Assembly (NCBI GenBank): GCA_934646815.1
Contig: CAKUEW010000002.1
Span: forward strand, 296,106 to 360,105
From: an uncultured Collinsella sp.
Lineage (GTDB): Bacteria > Actinomycetota > Coriobacteriia > Coriobacteriales > Coriobacteriaceae
DNA length: 64,000 nt
Direction of reading: 5' to 3'
The translations under genes were made by a program, and so were the position numbers. Positions within the stretch are counted from its first letter, which is position 1, and every line of letters begins with the position of its first letter. The notes under the pieces are model-generated. The model was not told the DNA's origin and did not search any database. It saw only the letters and a list, made by a program, of their open reading frames with translations. Positions 9,524 through 17,944 of the stretch are shown one piece after another.

Positions 9524-10942
9524 TTAGGCGGGCTGGACCTCGAATGCAAAGTTCTCGTCACTCATGCGCACGGTGTCGCCGTCGACGAGCGCAACCGGGA
9601 AGCCCGGATCGATGCGCTCGTTGTTGACGAAGGTGCCGTTGCGCGAGTTGTCGTCCTCGATGGTGCAGGTGGCGCCGTCGGTAACGAAGATCGCATGGCT
9701 GCGCGAAACCGTCGTGGAGCCCTTGACCATAAACGAGCTATGCTTGGACTTACCGACCACAAAGCGACGGCCGCGGACCTCAAAGCGCTCGCCGGTAGCA
9801 ATGCGCGTGAGGTAGAAGCGCAGGTGACGCTCGGGAGCTGCGGGTACGGGCGCAGGAGCCGGCTCGGGCTTGGGAGCGGACTTGGGCTCAGGCGCGGGCG
9901 CCGGTGCGGGCTCGGGCTTGGGCTCGGGCTTGGCGGCGTGCGCATGAGCGCCGTGGCGCTCGACCGTGTCCTTGGAGAACAGCGACTCGTAGCCCTCGGC
10001 CACCTTAAAGTCGATGGGGTTGAGCACGCCGGTGCGGTCCTGGCGGGACTGGGCGATGGGTGCATCGGCCAGGTCGTCCTCATCCTGGGGCGCGGGTTCG
10101 GGCTCAGGCTCCGGTTCGGGCTCAGGCTCGGACTCCGGGGCCGGCTGCGGCGCAGGCGCGGGCTCCGGGGCCGGCTGCGGCGCAGGCACGGGCTCGGTAG
10201 AAGAGATCGGCTCGTCCTCCAGGTCGGAAAGGACCACCGTTCCCAGCACGGGATCGGGGGCAACGTCGCCCAGGTCCTCGCCGTCGTTGAGCACGGTGGT
10301 GCCGTGATCGTCGCCGCTATCGAGCACCGTGGTACCATGGTCATCGCCGTCGTCGAGCACCGTGGTGCCGGCGTCCATGAGCATGGCGCTCGCGCTCACC
10401 TGCTTAAGGTGGCGGGAGAAGCCCAGAATATCGAAGGGGCCGGGCTTCTTAAAGAACGCGGCAAACGACGTCATGGCGTTCTGGGCAATATCATCGGACG
10501 GCTTGACCGATGCGGCGACCTGCTCAAAGAACACGCGAACGGCGTCCAGATTGGGCGTAAGGCCCGTCATCGGCAAAAATACGAATCGGCAACCCGTACC
10601 GGAGGCATCCATAACTACCTCGTCGGCCGCAAAGCGCAGGTTCATAAGCGGCAGCTGCGAGGCGACCAGGGTATCGAAGGTGCTAGAGATGCTCTCGAGC
10701 AGCTCGCAGGTCTCGGCGCCGTCGAAGGGGCGCGCCAGGCGCTGCTCCAGGGTCTCGCCGATCAGGCGATAGCGCATCTCGAGCACGCCATCCGGGTAGC
10801 GCATGAGCGCACCGGGCAGCAGGCAGCCCACGTTGCCGGCGGTCACGGCTTCGTAGAGACGCTTGTCGAGCTGACGCTGGTCAGCAACTACGTAACCAAG
10901 CGCCATAGAACCGTCACGCTGTTGAATAACTCGTTTTTCCAT
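9524..10942 (-). CDS. FHA-domain protein with internal TTVL repeats
   Basis: The ATG start gives 472 residues; a TTG twelve bases upstream (10954) overlaps the preceding stop and is less likely. The N-terminal 180 residues are a domain I do not recognise. Three G-T-T-V-L copies in an acidic D/G context follow, with a fourth degenerate G-T-V-V-L, then a long Pro/Glu/Ala linker. The C-terminal 100 residues are an FHA domain with VGKSKHSSF, SRSHA and NGTFVNNE, the residues that bind phosphothreonine. The protein therefore carries both putative phosphoacceptor motifs and a reader domain, as in GarA-like proteins, where the phosphorylated tail binds its own FHA. It is 42 bp upstream of the PP2C gene. 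Confidence 0.9.
   Translation of the reverse strand: MEKRVIQQRDGSMALGYVVADQRQLDKRLYEAVTAGNVGCLLPGALMRYPDGVLEMRYRLIGETLEQRLARPFDGAETCELLESISSTFDTLVASQLPLMNLRFAADEVVMDASGTGCRFVFLPMTGLTPNLDAVRVFFEQVAASVKPSDDIAQNAMTSFAAFFKKPGPFDILGFSRHLKQVSASAMLMDAGTTVLDDGDDHGTTVLDSGDDHGTTVLNDGEDLGDVAPDPVLGTVVLSDLEDEPISSTEPVPAPQPAPEPAPAPQPAPESEPEPEPEPEPEPAPQDEDDLADAPIAQSRQDRTGVLNPIDFKVAEGYESLFSKDTVERHGAHAHAAKPEPKPEPAPAPAPEPKSAPKPEPAPAPVPAAPERHLRFYLTRIATGERFEVRGRRFVVGKSKHSSFMVKGSTTVSRSHAIFVTDGATCTIEDDNSRNGTFVNNERIDPGFPVALVDGDTVRMSDENFAFEVQPA
10225..10385 (-). repeat. GTTVL coding repeat in the FHA protein
   Basis: Three near-identical 27-30 bp units encode D-D-H-G-T-T-V-L-D and are followed by a degenerate copy. 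The Thr-x-V-L core matches that of the repeat array in the membrane protein encoded downstream. Confidence 0.75.
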
Positions 10943-10946
10943 TTCG

Positions 10947-11948
10947 CTAACCAATCGTCAGAACATGCGCGTCGCGCGCGCAAAACCAATAGGTACTCCG
11001 GCCGGCGAGCACAATGCGATCGCCAAACTCTAACGGGAACGTTCGCGGCCCGTCGCCTCCCCCGCTATCAAAGACGCAGACAAGGCCTCCGCCCGCATCG
11101 CGCAGGACGCGCGTGCCGTGGGTGCTGCCGCCATCTTCCAAATACCAGGTGTCGTCGAGCGTAAACACACGGCAGTGCAGGCGCGAGACCACCGGGTCGG
11201 CCTCGATCGCGTCGCAGCTGCTAAACCGCCCAATCGAGAAAGGCCGGTCCGCGTCCACGCACCACACGCCCAAAATGCACGGGTCGTCCCCGTCAGCCAC
11301 GCGCACCAGGCACGCGCCGTCTTGCGCCCACTCGTCGCCCGTATCGGGCGGATCCTGGAGCTCCTGGGGCGTACGGGAGCACAGCGTGCGGGCAAAGCGG
11401 TCGTCCAGGCAGCCAAAGGCCATGGTGCGAAAGCAGGCAGCCAAAAGCTCGGCAAGCGGGGCGTGCCCGCAGGCGGCCTGTTGCTCGCCCCAGCGCACGA
11501 CCTCGCGCGACTCGCATGCCATGCGCAGCGGATCGATCTCGCGGCCGGCGCGACGCTCGCTCTCCAGGCCACGCAGCAGCTCGGGCCACGACGTGTGGAG
11601 CACGTAATCGAACAGCCCCGCGTCGTCCAGGTCGGTCGCCTCGTGCAGTATCTCGATAAGCGAGGCCGCCGCCTGCGAAAACACCGAGCTGTCGTCGGCA
11701 TAGCCCTTGCGCATGTCGGCCGCATAGCGACTCGAGTGCATCAGACGCGACAGGGCAGCCGCGGTGCGCTTGCGCACGATGGGGTTGGTGTGGTTGATAT
11801 ACCTGCCGCGGGTACCCACGAGCGCGTAGATGTGCTTGTGGTTGCAGCCGCCGCACGTCAGGCCCCTGATGGTCTCGGCAAAGCGATAGAACGCACTGTC
11901 CCAGCCGTGCTCGTGGACGCAATCGCAAACCTGAGAGGAACTCGCCAT
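10947..11948 (-). CDS. FHA-domain protein with an N-terminal Cys-containing domain
   Basis: The 333-residue protein has an N-terminal 230-residue region I do not recognise, with CDCVHEHG and CGGCNHKH near the start that could bind a metal. The C-terminal 100 residues are an FHA domain: FSIGRFSSCDAIE, SRLHCRVF and STHGTRVL contain the expected GR, S-R-x-H and N/H-G positions (HG instead of NG). It is the first gene of the leftward FHA-PP2C-kinase unit, with its stop 4 bp before the next start. A TGTTG-CAACA palindrome lies about 60 bp upstream of the ATG. Confidence 0.85.
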   Translation of the reverse strand: MASSSQVCDCVHEHGWDSAFYRFAETIRGLTCGGCNHKHIYALVGTRGRYINHTNPIVRKRTAAALSRLMHSSRYAADMRKGYADDSSVFSQAAASLIEILHEATDLDDAGLFDYVLHTSWPELLRGLESERRAGREIDPLRMACESREVVRWGEQQAACGHAPLAELLAACFRTMAFGCLDDRFARTLCSRTPQELQDPPDTGDEWAQDGACLVRVADGDDPCILGVWCVDADRPFSIGRFSSCDAIEADPVVSRLHCRVFTLDDTWYLEDGGSTHGTRVLRDAGGGLVCVFDSGGGDGPRTFPLEFGDRIVLAGRSTYWFCARDAHVLTIG

Positions 11949-12008
11949 GAGGCCCCTTCCCTAACTCCCCCGGAAACCTCAACTCTAGAGGTCACCGTGT
12001 TCCCTTGC

Positions 12009-12020
12009 TGTTGCACAACA
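12009..12020. promoter_or_regulatory. TGTTG-NN-CAACA palindrome upstream of the FHA unit
   Basis: TGTTGCACAACA lies about 60 bp before the first FHA gene. It matches, with one central change, the TGTTGCGCAACA palindromes at 13200 and 14360 that stand before two other leftward genes of the locus. It is a candidate shared operator. Confidence 0.45.
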
Positions 12021-12067
12021 CCTTGGGAACAGTCCAGTAACTCAACGTTGCCGCCGGTCGACGGCCC

Positions 12068-13141
12068 CTACAGCAGCGTGACCGGTGTCACCACATCCAT
12101 CACGTGCCGATCTCCGATAAAGTCGCCTTTCAGCTGCACATGGCGACGGGCAAGGTCGTCAAACGCAGCGGCCGCCTGCGACGCCAGGGGTCGCGCCGCC
12201 GGGTCGTCCGACAGGCAGGCGCATATGGCGCCGCGCACATCGTCCGGAAGCTCCTCGTCCACCGCGATGGCACTCGTCCCCGCGCCCCGGCAGGCCTCGA
12301 AGAAGTCCTTCCAAGCATTGCCGCCGGCACCGGCTTGGGGGGCACCCGTCAAATACGGCAGGCTGCCGCAGAGCGCCTCGTGGGCAAGGACGCCCAGCGA
12401 GAACACATCGGAGGCTGGCTTGGCTCGACGGGTCTCGCCGTCGCCCATCAGCAGCTCGGGTGCCAGGTATCCCGGCGTCCCGCGCGGTCCGATCCAGTAG
12501 GCACCCTCCTCGTCCAAAAACGAATAGTCCAAGTCGATAAGGGCCGCCTGCGGAATCTCGCCCAACAGATCGGAAGCCATATCAAACGGATCGCTCTCGA
12601 ACACGATGTTGGAGGGCTTAAGGTCCTGATGGACAAACGTTCCGCCAAACGCCTCTTGCGCCTGCGCCAGCGCGCCAAAGCACGAAGACACCAGCAGCAG
12701 CGTCTGAGCAAACGACAGGCTGCGCACGCCCGTGGCGCAGGTGCGCACCACATCGGCAAACGACACACCCGGGACCATGACAGTCACCACGGCAAGCACG
12801 GTGTCGTCGCCGGGAAGGGCGACGAGCTCGTGAAAGAGCACGCGGGCCAAACCGTGCGAGGAGGGCGTAAGGGTGCCGCCGGCATCGGCCTGCACGTCCA
12901 AGACACGGCGGAAGAAATCTTCCTGGCGACGCAGATGAGCGATATCGCCGCGGATGAGCTTGAACGAGCACGAGGTGCCGCGCAGGCCATCTGCCGTGCA
13001 GGAACCGACAAAGACCTGCGAGCCGCCCGGCGCGCTCGTGACGAGCTTGAGCCCGTCGACGCCGGCCAGCCTGGCGATCATCCGAACCTTCGCGTCGACC
13101 GGAGCCGTCGCGATGTCCTTGTTCTCGGTCGTCTGATCCAT
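12068..13141 (-). CDS. Soluble Ser/Thr kinase-like protein with atypical motifs
   Basis: From the ATG at 13141 the protein has 357 residues; a GTG twelve bases upstream is the alternative start. It is a divergent Hanks kinase. The candidate ATP lysine is K61 (SFKLIRGD), the catalytic loop is HQDLKPSN (171-178, Arg replaced by Gln), DFG is replaced by DLD (203-205), and GTPGYLAPEL (221-230) closes the activation loop. No clear glycine loop and no transmembrane helix are visible. Catalytic Asp, Lys and Asn are kept, so activity is possible. Loss of the RD arginine suggests it does not need activation-loop phosphorylation. It lies alone between two copies of the TGTTGCGCAACA-type palindrome. Confidence 0.85.
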   Translation of the reverse strand: MDQTTENKDIATAPVDAKVRMIARLAGVDGLKLVTSAPGGSQVFVGSCTADGLRGTSCSFKLIRGDIAHLRRQEDFFRRVLDVQADAGGTLTPSSHGLARVLFHELVALPGDDTVLAVVTVMVPGVSFADVVRTCATGVRSLSFAQTLLLVSSCFGALAQAQEAFGGTFVHQDLKPSNIVFESDPFDMASDLLGEIPQAALIDLDYSFLDEEGAYWIGPRGTPGYLAPELLMGDGETRRAKPASDVFSLGVLAHEALCGSLPYLTGAPQAGAGGNAWKDFFEACRGAGTSAIAVDEELPDDVRGAICACLSDDPAARPLASQAAAAFDDLARRHVQLKGDFIGDRHVMDVVTPVTLL

Positions 13142-13199
13142 CTTGTTAAGCACCTACCTTTCTTTGCTAGCAATACCATGAAGGCAAAAACCTAAAAGT

Positions 13200-13211
13200 T
13201 GTTGCGCAACA
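13200..13211. promoter_or_regulatory. TGTTGCGCAACA palindrome upstream of the soluble kinase
   Basis: A perfect 12-bp palindrome about 59 bp before the kinase ATG, with a further GCGCAAC half-site 15 bp away. The same palindrome precedes the zinc-ribbon gene at 14274, and a one-base variant precedes the FHA gene at 11948. Confidence 0.5.
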
Positions 13212-13265
13212 TTGCCAAAAGGCGCAACTTTTTTGTTTTGCCTGTTGAGCGGGCGTGTGGCCGGC

Positions 13266-13300
13266 AAAGAAAAGCGGCCGGGAACGATGTCCGCGGCCGC
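13266..13300 (-). terminator. Terminator of the zinc-ribbon membrane-protein gene
   Basis: Minus-strand GCGGCCG and CGGCCGC form a 7-bp stem around a 13-base loop and are followed by TTTTCTTT. It is downstream of the stop at 13351 and upstream of the next palindromic operator site. Confidence 0.75.
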
Positions 13301-13350
13301 GCCGGGTTACCGCTATCGGGTTTTACGGGTCAAGCCCTTTTGCCGATCTT

Positions 13351-14274
13351 CTAGTGGGCCGCCGGGGCAGTCTGCTCGCGCAGCACAAAGGTGAGCGCGG
13401 CGGCGGCGATGGCGAACAGCGCCATAAAGACAGGAGTGCTGGTCGCAGAACCAATGGCGTTCATCATGTTGGCGTACAGCAGCTCAAAGGCCAAGACAGA
13501 CAGCGTCATGAGGCCACAGCCGGCGGGCAGCACAACTTTGAGGCCCTGGGTAAGGTAGAGCACGACGCCGGCGATCGTGGCGAGCATGCCAAGGCCCCAA
13601 AACGCGGTGACGGCCAAAGAGATAAAGGAGATGCCGCCAGAGGAGACCTTGCCGTAGTTGGGGTTGGTGATGCTCACGACATGGCCACGGCCCGAATCGG
13701 AATAGTCGTCGTAGTAGGAGCTGTAGGAATCGCTCAGCGAGCTGGCAAGATCGGAAGCCGAGTCGTACATGTCCTGGTAGGTGACGGCGACCTCACCGGC
13801 CTTGCCCAGGCTCCACACGTTATAGGTCTCGTCAAAGCCCAGGCTCGACGAATAGTCGGTGCTCTGACCGGCGAGCTGGCTTAAGAAATTGGCGCCCTGG
13901 CTCGCGTAGCTCGAGGCCTGCACCACCGTGGGCGAAATGCTAAACCAAGGCATAAACGAAAGCACGATAGCGATGATCGCGAGCACGCAGGGAATGATGC
14001 GGGTAATGGACAGTGCCGGGTGCACCGCAGAAGCGGGAGCCGGCGAGTGCATGGCGGGCGCTGTCGCAAAGACGGGCGCGGGCTGGGGTTGGGCGGCCGG
14101 CGCGGGCTGGGCCACAGGGGCGGACTGGGCCACGTGCTGGGGCTGGGCCACGTGCTGGAGCTGGGCCGGAGCGGCAGCGTGCGCGGGGGCAGCGGCCGCC
14201 TGCATCTGATGGCCGCAAACGGGGCAGAAACGAGCGCCGTCGTTAATCTTGGCGCCACAACCGGGGCAGAACAT
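13351..14274 (-). CDS. Zinc-ribbon protein with four transmembrane helices
   Basis: The ATG at 14274 is chosen because AAGGAGGT sits seven bases ahead; the longer in-frame reading is not supported. The 307-residue protein starts MFCPGCGAKINDGARFCPVC, a zinc ribbon. An Ala/Pro/Gln linker follows, then one helix near residues 125-148, an extracytoplasmic loop rich in Ser/Tyr/Asp, and three closely spaced helices at the C-terminus. The same ribbon-linker-membrane plan recurs in the gene at 282. It has its own terminator and a TGTTGCGCAACA palindrome 86 bp upstream, so it is probably a single-gene unit. The function is unknown. Confidence 0.85.
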   Translation of the reverse strand: MFCPGCGAKINDGARFCPVCGHQMQAAAAPAHAAAPAQLQHVAQPQHVAQSAPVAQPAPAAQPQPAPVFATAPAMHSPAPASAVHPALSITRIIPCVLAIIAIVLSFMPWFSISPTVVQASSYASQGANFLSQLAGQSTDYSSSLGFDETYNVWSLGKAGEVAVTYQDMYDSASDLASSLSDSYSSYYDDYSDSGRGHVVSITNPNYGKVSSGGISFISLAVTAFWGLGMLATIAGVVLYLTQGLKVVLPAGCGLMTLSVLAFELLYANMMNAIGSATSTPVFMALFAIAAAALTFVLREQTAPAAH

Positions 14275-14359
14275 ATCGGGTACCTCCTTGGGGTCAAACA
14301 ACAAGTCGTGCGAACCCTTGGGGTCCGCACGACCATGTTCACCGCTGTTGCCGCAAAGT

Positions 14360-14371
14360 TGTTGCGCAACA
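14360..14371. promoter_or_regulatory. TGTTGCGCAACA palindrome upstream of the zinc-ribbon membrane protein
   Basis: A perfect copy of the palindrome also found at 13200. It lies 86 bp before the ATG at 14274 and just downstream of the stop of the next leftward gene. Confidence 0.5.
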
Positions 14372-14428
14372 TGCAAAAGTTTTTGAGGTATCGCCCCGAC
14401 CGTCCCGGTCGAGCCCAAATTGAGTGGA

Positions 14429-14968
14429 TTAACCGAGCTTATGGCCGCAGTTCATACAAAAGGCGTTGCCCGGCTGAACGGCCGCGCCGCACGAAGGGCA
14501 CACGGCGGCACCGTCGGCAGGGACAACCTGGGCATCGACCGGCACAGGCGCGGCCTGGGCTTGGGCCTGGCGAGCCAGCTCGGCCTGAATCTCGGCCATG
14601 GACTTACCGCAGCCCGAGCAGAACATGGAGGACTGCTGCAGGCGGTTGTGGCAAAACGGGCAATCGACAAACGCAGAGGCATAGGCAGCCGCCTGGGCCT
14701 GGCGCTCGAACTCGTCGATCTGGGCCTGAAGCTGTGCGCGTTCGTTATCGATCGCGGCGATGCCATCATAGAGCTCCTCGCGGCCCTGGCGCAGCTCGGC
14801 GTTTGCCTTGGTGGCCTCGTACAGGCTGGCGCCCAACTGGCCGGCAAGCTGCTGACGACGCTTAAGGGCGTCGTTCATCTGGCTCTTGAGCCTATTCACC
14901 TGCAGGACACGGCTGGCATCGGCGGCCGTGCGGTCGAGCGATGCCTGCATTTCGTCAAGAAAACCCAT
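14429..14968 (-). CDS. Coiled-coil protein with C-terminal double zinc ribbon
   Basis: The start MGFLDEMQASLDRT at 14968 has AGAAAGGA eight bases ahead; the longer reading lacks support. The protein has 179 residues. Residues 1-100 are helical and coiled-coil-like (RLKSQMNDALKRRQQLAGQL and on). Two ribbons follow: CPFCHNRL...CSGCG and CPSCGAAV...CMNCGHKLG. There is no membrane helix, so it is cytoplasmic. It is the first leftward gene from the divergent region shared with the WG-repeat kinase. It may be an adaptor; no function is assigned. Confidence 0.85.
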   Translation of the reverse strand: MGFLDEMQASLDRTAADASRVLQVNRLKSQMNDALKRRQQLAGQLGASLYEATKANAELRQGREELYDGIAAIDNERAQLQAQIDEFERQAQAAAYASAFVDCPFCHNRLQQSSMFCSGCGKSMAEIQAELARQAQAQAAPVPVDAQVVPADGAAVCPSCGAAVQPGNAFCMNCGHKLG

Positions 14969-15062
14969 GGCGGGTCCTTTCTGTCTAGGTATAAGGGCAC
15001 GGCGGGCCCCTCTCAAATGCGCCCATCATCGCACAGCGATGGCACGCCCGCGCGCGAAACGG

Positions 15063-15074
15063 TGTTTTTCAACA
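15063..15074. promoter_or_regulatory. Weak TGTTG-CAACA-like site in the divergent promoter region
   Basis: TGTTTTTCAACA in the 227-bp gap between the divergent start codons at 14968 and 15196 matches the TGTT-N4-AACA part of the palindrome seen before three leftward genes. It is only a partial match. The gap must hold promoters in both directions, but I see no strong -35/-10 pair. Confidence 0.25.
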
Positions 15075-15195
15075 GTGGTGCAACCGCGATTGCGAGAAAC
15101 TAACCATATTATTGAATATTGCTCGCGGGGACAGATGGCAGGCACGCCGACGCCGCCCGCACGCCAACACGACCGACAGCCAAGGGGGGGCGAAG

Positions 15196-17826
15196 ATGGA
15201 CAATCAAGGACAGCAGGAGCTCATCGTGCTCGACACGTTTGAGCCCGCGGTTGCCTTTGATCCCGCCAAGCGCGACGAATCGCGCCGCCGTTTCTCGATG
15301 TTTCTCGTCCAAAGCGAGGCGGGCCAGGGCGGCACCGGTGTAGTCCAGCGCGCCACCAACACCGCCGGCGAGGTCTTCGCCATCAAGCGCTTGCACGTGA
15401 GCGACACCACCGACGAGCGCGTCGCCGCCGGCATGCGCGCCGTGCTGTTCGAAGAATATCGCAATCAGCTCACCGTCTCGCACCTTAAGGGCTTTCCGCG
15501 CGTATATGGCTACGGCACCAGCAACGGCGAGCCGCTCATCGTCATGGAATGGGTCGAGGGCTCCACGCTCAAGCACATCACCCCGCAGCTCCCCCACGAG
15601 GGCGCCGGCGTGCGCGGCGACGCAGTAGCGGCCATCGGCGTGGCCGTGCTCTCCATCCTCAATAACGTACGGCACCTGGATACGGGCGTTGCCCACCGCG
15701 ACATCTCGCCGCGCAACATTATGATCGCCACGAGCGACCGCTCGCTCCAAGACCAGCTCGCCGCGCTCGACTTTGACATTCGCCTGATCGACTTTGGCAG
15801 CTCCACGGCGCTCAACCCCATCGACCCCACGTTTACCGTGCGCGCCGACGTCTGGCGCGGCGGCACACCCGAGTACGCGCCGCCCGAGATGCTCACCCAC
15901 GATATCGCGGGCATCGAGACCAGACGCCTGAGCCCCACGGTCGACATCTACGCGCTCTCGAGCGTGCTCTACGAGCTGTATTGTGGACACACTCCGTTTA
16001 ACCTGCAGGCGCTGGGCACCGCATCGCCCTACCGCGTCAAAACCGAAACCGCCTTTGAAATGCCACGGGCCCGTACGGCCGCCGACGAGGCGCTCGTCAG
16101 CATTATCGTGGCGGGACTCGCCATCGATCAGGAGCAGCGTCCCTCTGTTAAGCAAATGCTCGACCTGTTGCGCCGCTGGCAATCGAGCGAGCTGGGCGAC
16201 TGGCCCACACCCGAGCCGTTCTGGGGCATTAAGGCCATGGACGCCCAGACATCGTATATCGGTCCGGGCGCAAGCATCGACGAACCCGTGCCGGCGACGT
16301 TTGATACCGCGCAGCCCGTCATGTTTCCGCTGACCGATGACGCCGAGGCCATGGGTGCCGAGCCCTATGGACAGGCGGCGGCCATGGACGCCGAGGCGAA
16401 CATGCCGGCCGAGGACCGGGATCGCCACCCGTCTTACCTGCCCGTGCCCGTTGTGATCGAGGCGCCCCGGGCGGCTTACGGCACCGATGCCGCGGCATCG
16501 GCCGCCGCGGCCTCCATGACGGCATCGCCCGCCGGGCCGACCGCTCCTGTCGCACCGCCGGCGCAGCCCGCTGGGCCGTCCATCGCCGGCGACGCTTCGC
16601 CCGTCGCACAAAACGCCATTTTTGGCGGCGCCGCTGCCACCCCGCCGGCACCCGGCACCCCTGCCGCCTATTCCGAGGCCGCGTCCTCGGCCGTACCCGC
16701 CGCTGCCACGGCGGCCAAGGCGGCAATCTCCGTCTCGCGCCGCGCATTTCTCGCCGCGGGCGGCCTTGCCCTCACGGCGCTTGCCGGCGGCGGGGCACTC
16801 CTGCTGTCGCGCGGCGCCAACAGCGGCAGCGATGCCGCGGTCGTACCGAACACCGGCAGCGACGGCTCGTCGAGCAGCAAAAAAGACAGCGATTCCGATT
16901 CCTCGGATGCTTCGGACACGTCCACGTCGTCGTCCAACACCATCAGCGTGGAAATGCGCTACGCCGCGCAAAGCGATGGCAAGTGGGGCCTTATCAGCGA
17001 CACCGGCGCGTGGAAGGTCAAGCCCGCCTACAGTGACATGCGACTCTACGGTGCCGGATTTGCCGCCGCCCTGGATTCGTCGACCGGCATGTGGGGCTAC
17101 ATCGACCAAGACGGCGCGTGGGCCATCGAACCCGCTTTCTCGGACACCCGGCCCTTCAACGACTACGGCGCCGTCGCCCAAGATGCGCAGACCGGTTTTT
17201 GGGGCGTGCTCAACCGCCAGGGCAAATGGATCGTCGACGCCAAGTACTACGCCATGGGCGATATGGTGCTGGGCAACTTTGTCCCCTATCGTTCCAGCAA
17301 CGAAGAGGACAGCTGGGGCTATATCTACATTAAGACCGGCAAGCGCAACGACGTGCCGCCGACCTTTAGGGGCCTGGGCGGCTGGGATTCGGCAAACGGG
17401 CTGGGCCCCGCCACGCAAGACGGCACCACCTGGGGCTACATTAACGGCTACGGCCAGTGGAAGATCGAGCCACAGTTTAAGGCCGCCCGCCGCTTTGCCA
17501 GCAACCGCGCCGCCGTTCAGCTCGACGACGGCTCGTGGGGCTACATCCTGCCCGACGGCACGCGCGCATTCTCGGCCACCTTTGCCGAGGCACGCGAGTT
17601 TGCCAACGGCTGGGCGCCCGCCAAAGATGCGGCGACCGGTCTTTGGGGCTGTTCCACAGTGAGCGGCGCCTGGCAAGTAGAGCCCAAGTTCCGCGCCATG
17701 GGCGACATCTTCTACACCTCGACCGACGTGTTTTTGCCCGTGCAGGACAACGACAGCGGCAAATGGGGCGTGCTCGACGATGCCGGCGACTGGCGCGTTA
17801 TGCCCAAGTTCGATGCGATTATCTAG
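15196..17826 (+). CDS. Transmembrane Ser/Thr kinase with extracytoplasmic WG repeats
   Basis: The start MDNQGQQELI is chosen because AAGGGGGG precedes it; this gives 876 residues. The kinase domain (about 30-330) has K64 (FAIKRL), HRDISPRN (167-174), a true DFG (199-201) and EYAPPEM (226-232), with no clear glycine loop. An Ala/Pro linker leads to SRRAFLAAGG (514-523) directly before a hydrophobic helix (517-538). After a Ser/Asp-rich stretch, residues 597-876 hold about six WG repeats (KWGLISDTG, WGYIDQDG, WGYINGYG and others) that should form a solenoid or propeller outside the cell. The SRRxFL motif resembles a twin-arginine signal. The WG domain is probably the sensor. Confidence 0.92.
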   Translation: MDNQGQQELIVLDTFEPAVAFDPAKRDESRRRFSMFLVQSEAGQGGTGVVQRATNTAGEVFAIKRLHVSDTTDERVAAGMRAVLFEEYRNQLTVSHLKGFPRVYGYGTSNGEPLIVMEWVEGSTLKHITPQLPHEGAGVRGDAVAAIGVAVLSILNNVRHLDTGVAHRDISPRNIMIATSDRSLQDQLAALDFDIRLIDFGSSTALNPIDPTFTVRADVWRGGTPEYAPPEMLTHDIAGIETRRLSPTVDIYALSSVLYELYCGHTPFNLQALGTASPYRVKTETAFEMPRARTAADEALVSIIVAGLAIDQEQRPSVKQMLDLLRRWQSSELGDWPTPEPFWGIKAMDAQTSYIGPGASIDEPVPATFDTAQPVMFPLTDDAEAMGAEPYGQAAAMDAEANMPAEDRDRHPSYLPVPVVIEAPRAAYGTDAAASAAAASMTASPAGPTAPVAPPAQPAGPSIAGDASPVAQNAIFGGAAATPPAPGTPAAYSEAASSAVPAAATAAKAAISVSRRAFLAAGGLALTALAGGGALLLSRGANSGSDAAVVPNTGSDGSSSSKKDSDSDSSDASDTSTSSSNTISVEMRYAAQSDGKWGLISDTGAWKVKPAYSDMRLYGAGFAAALDSSTGMWGYIDQDGAWAIEPAFSDTRPFNDYGAVAQDAQTGFWGVLNRQGKWIVDAKYYAMGDMVLGNFVPYRSSNEEDSWGYIYIKTGKRNDVPPTFRGLGGWDSANGLGPATQDGTTWGYINGYGQWKIEPQFKAARRFASNRAAVQLDDGSWGYILPDGTRAFSATFAEAREFANGWAPAKDAATGLWGCSTVSGAWQVEPKFRAMGDIFYTSTDVFLPVQDNDSGKWGVLDDAGDWRVMPKFDAII

Positions 17827-17944
17827 CGCGCGGATACCCATGTTAAGACTACGTGTTTTAGTCTGCGTAATCAGATATAGTGGACGATAATGGGCATTTG
17901 CACGTAGGGTCAATACGCATGTCGCACCCGCAAGGAGAGGACCA

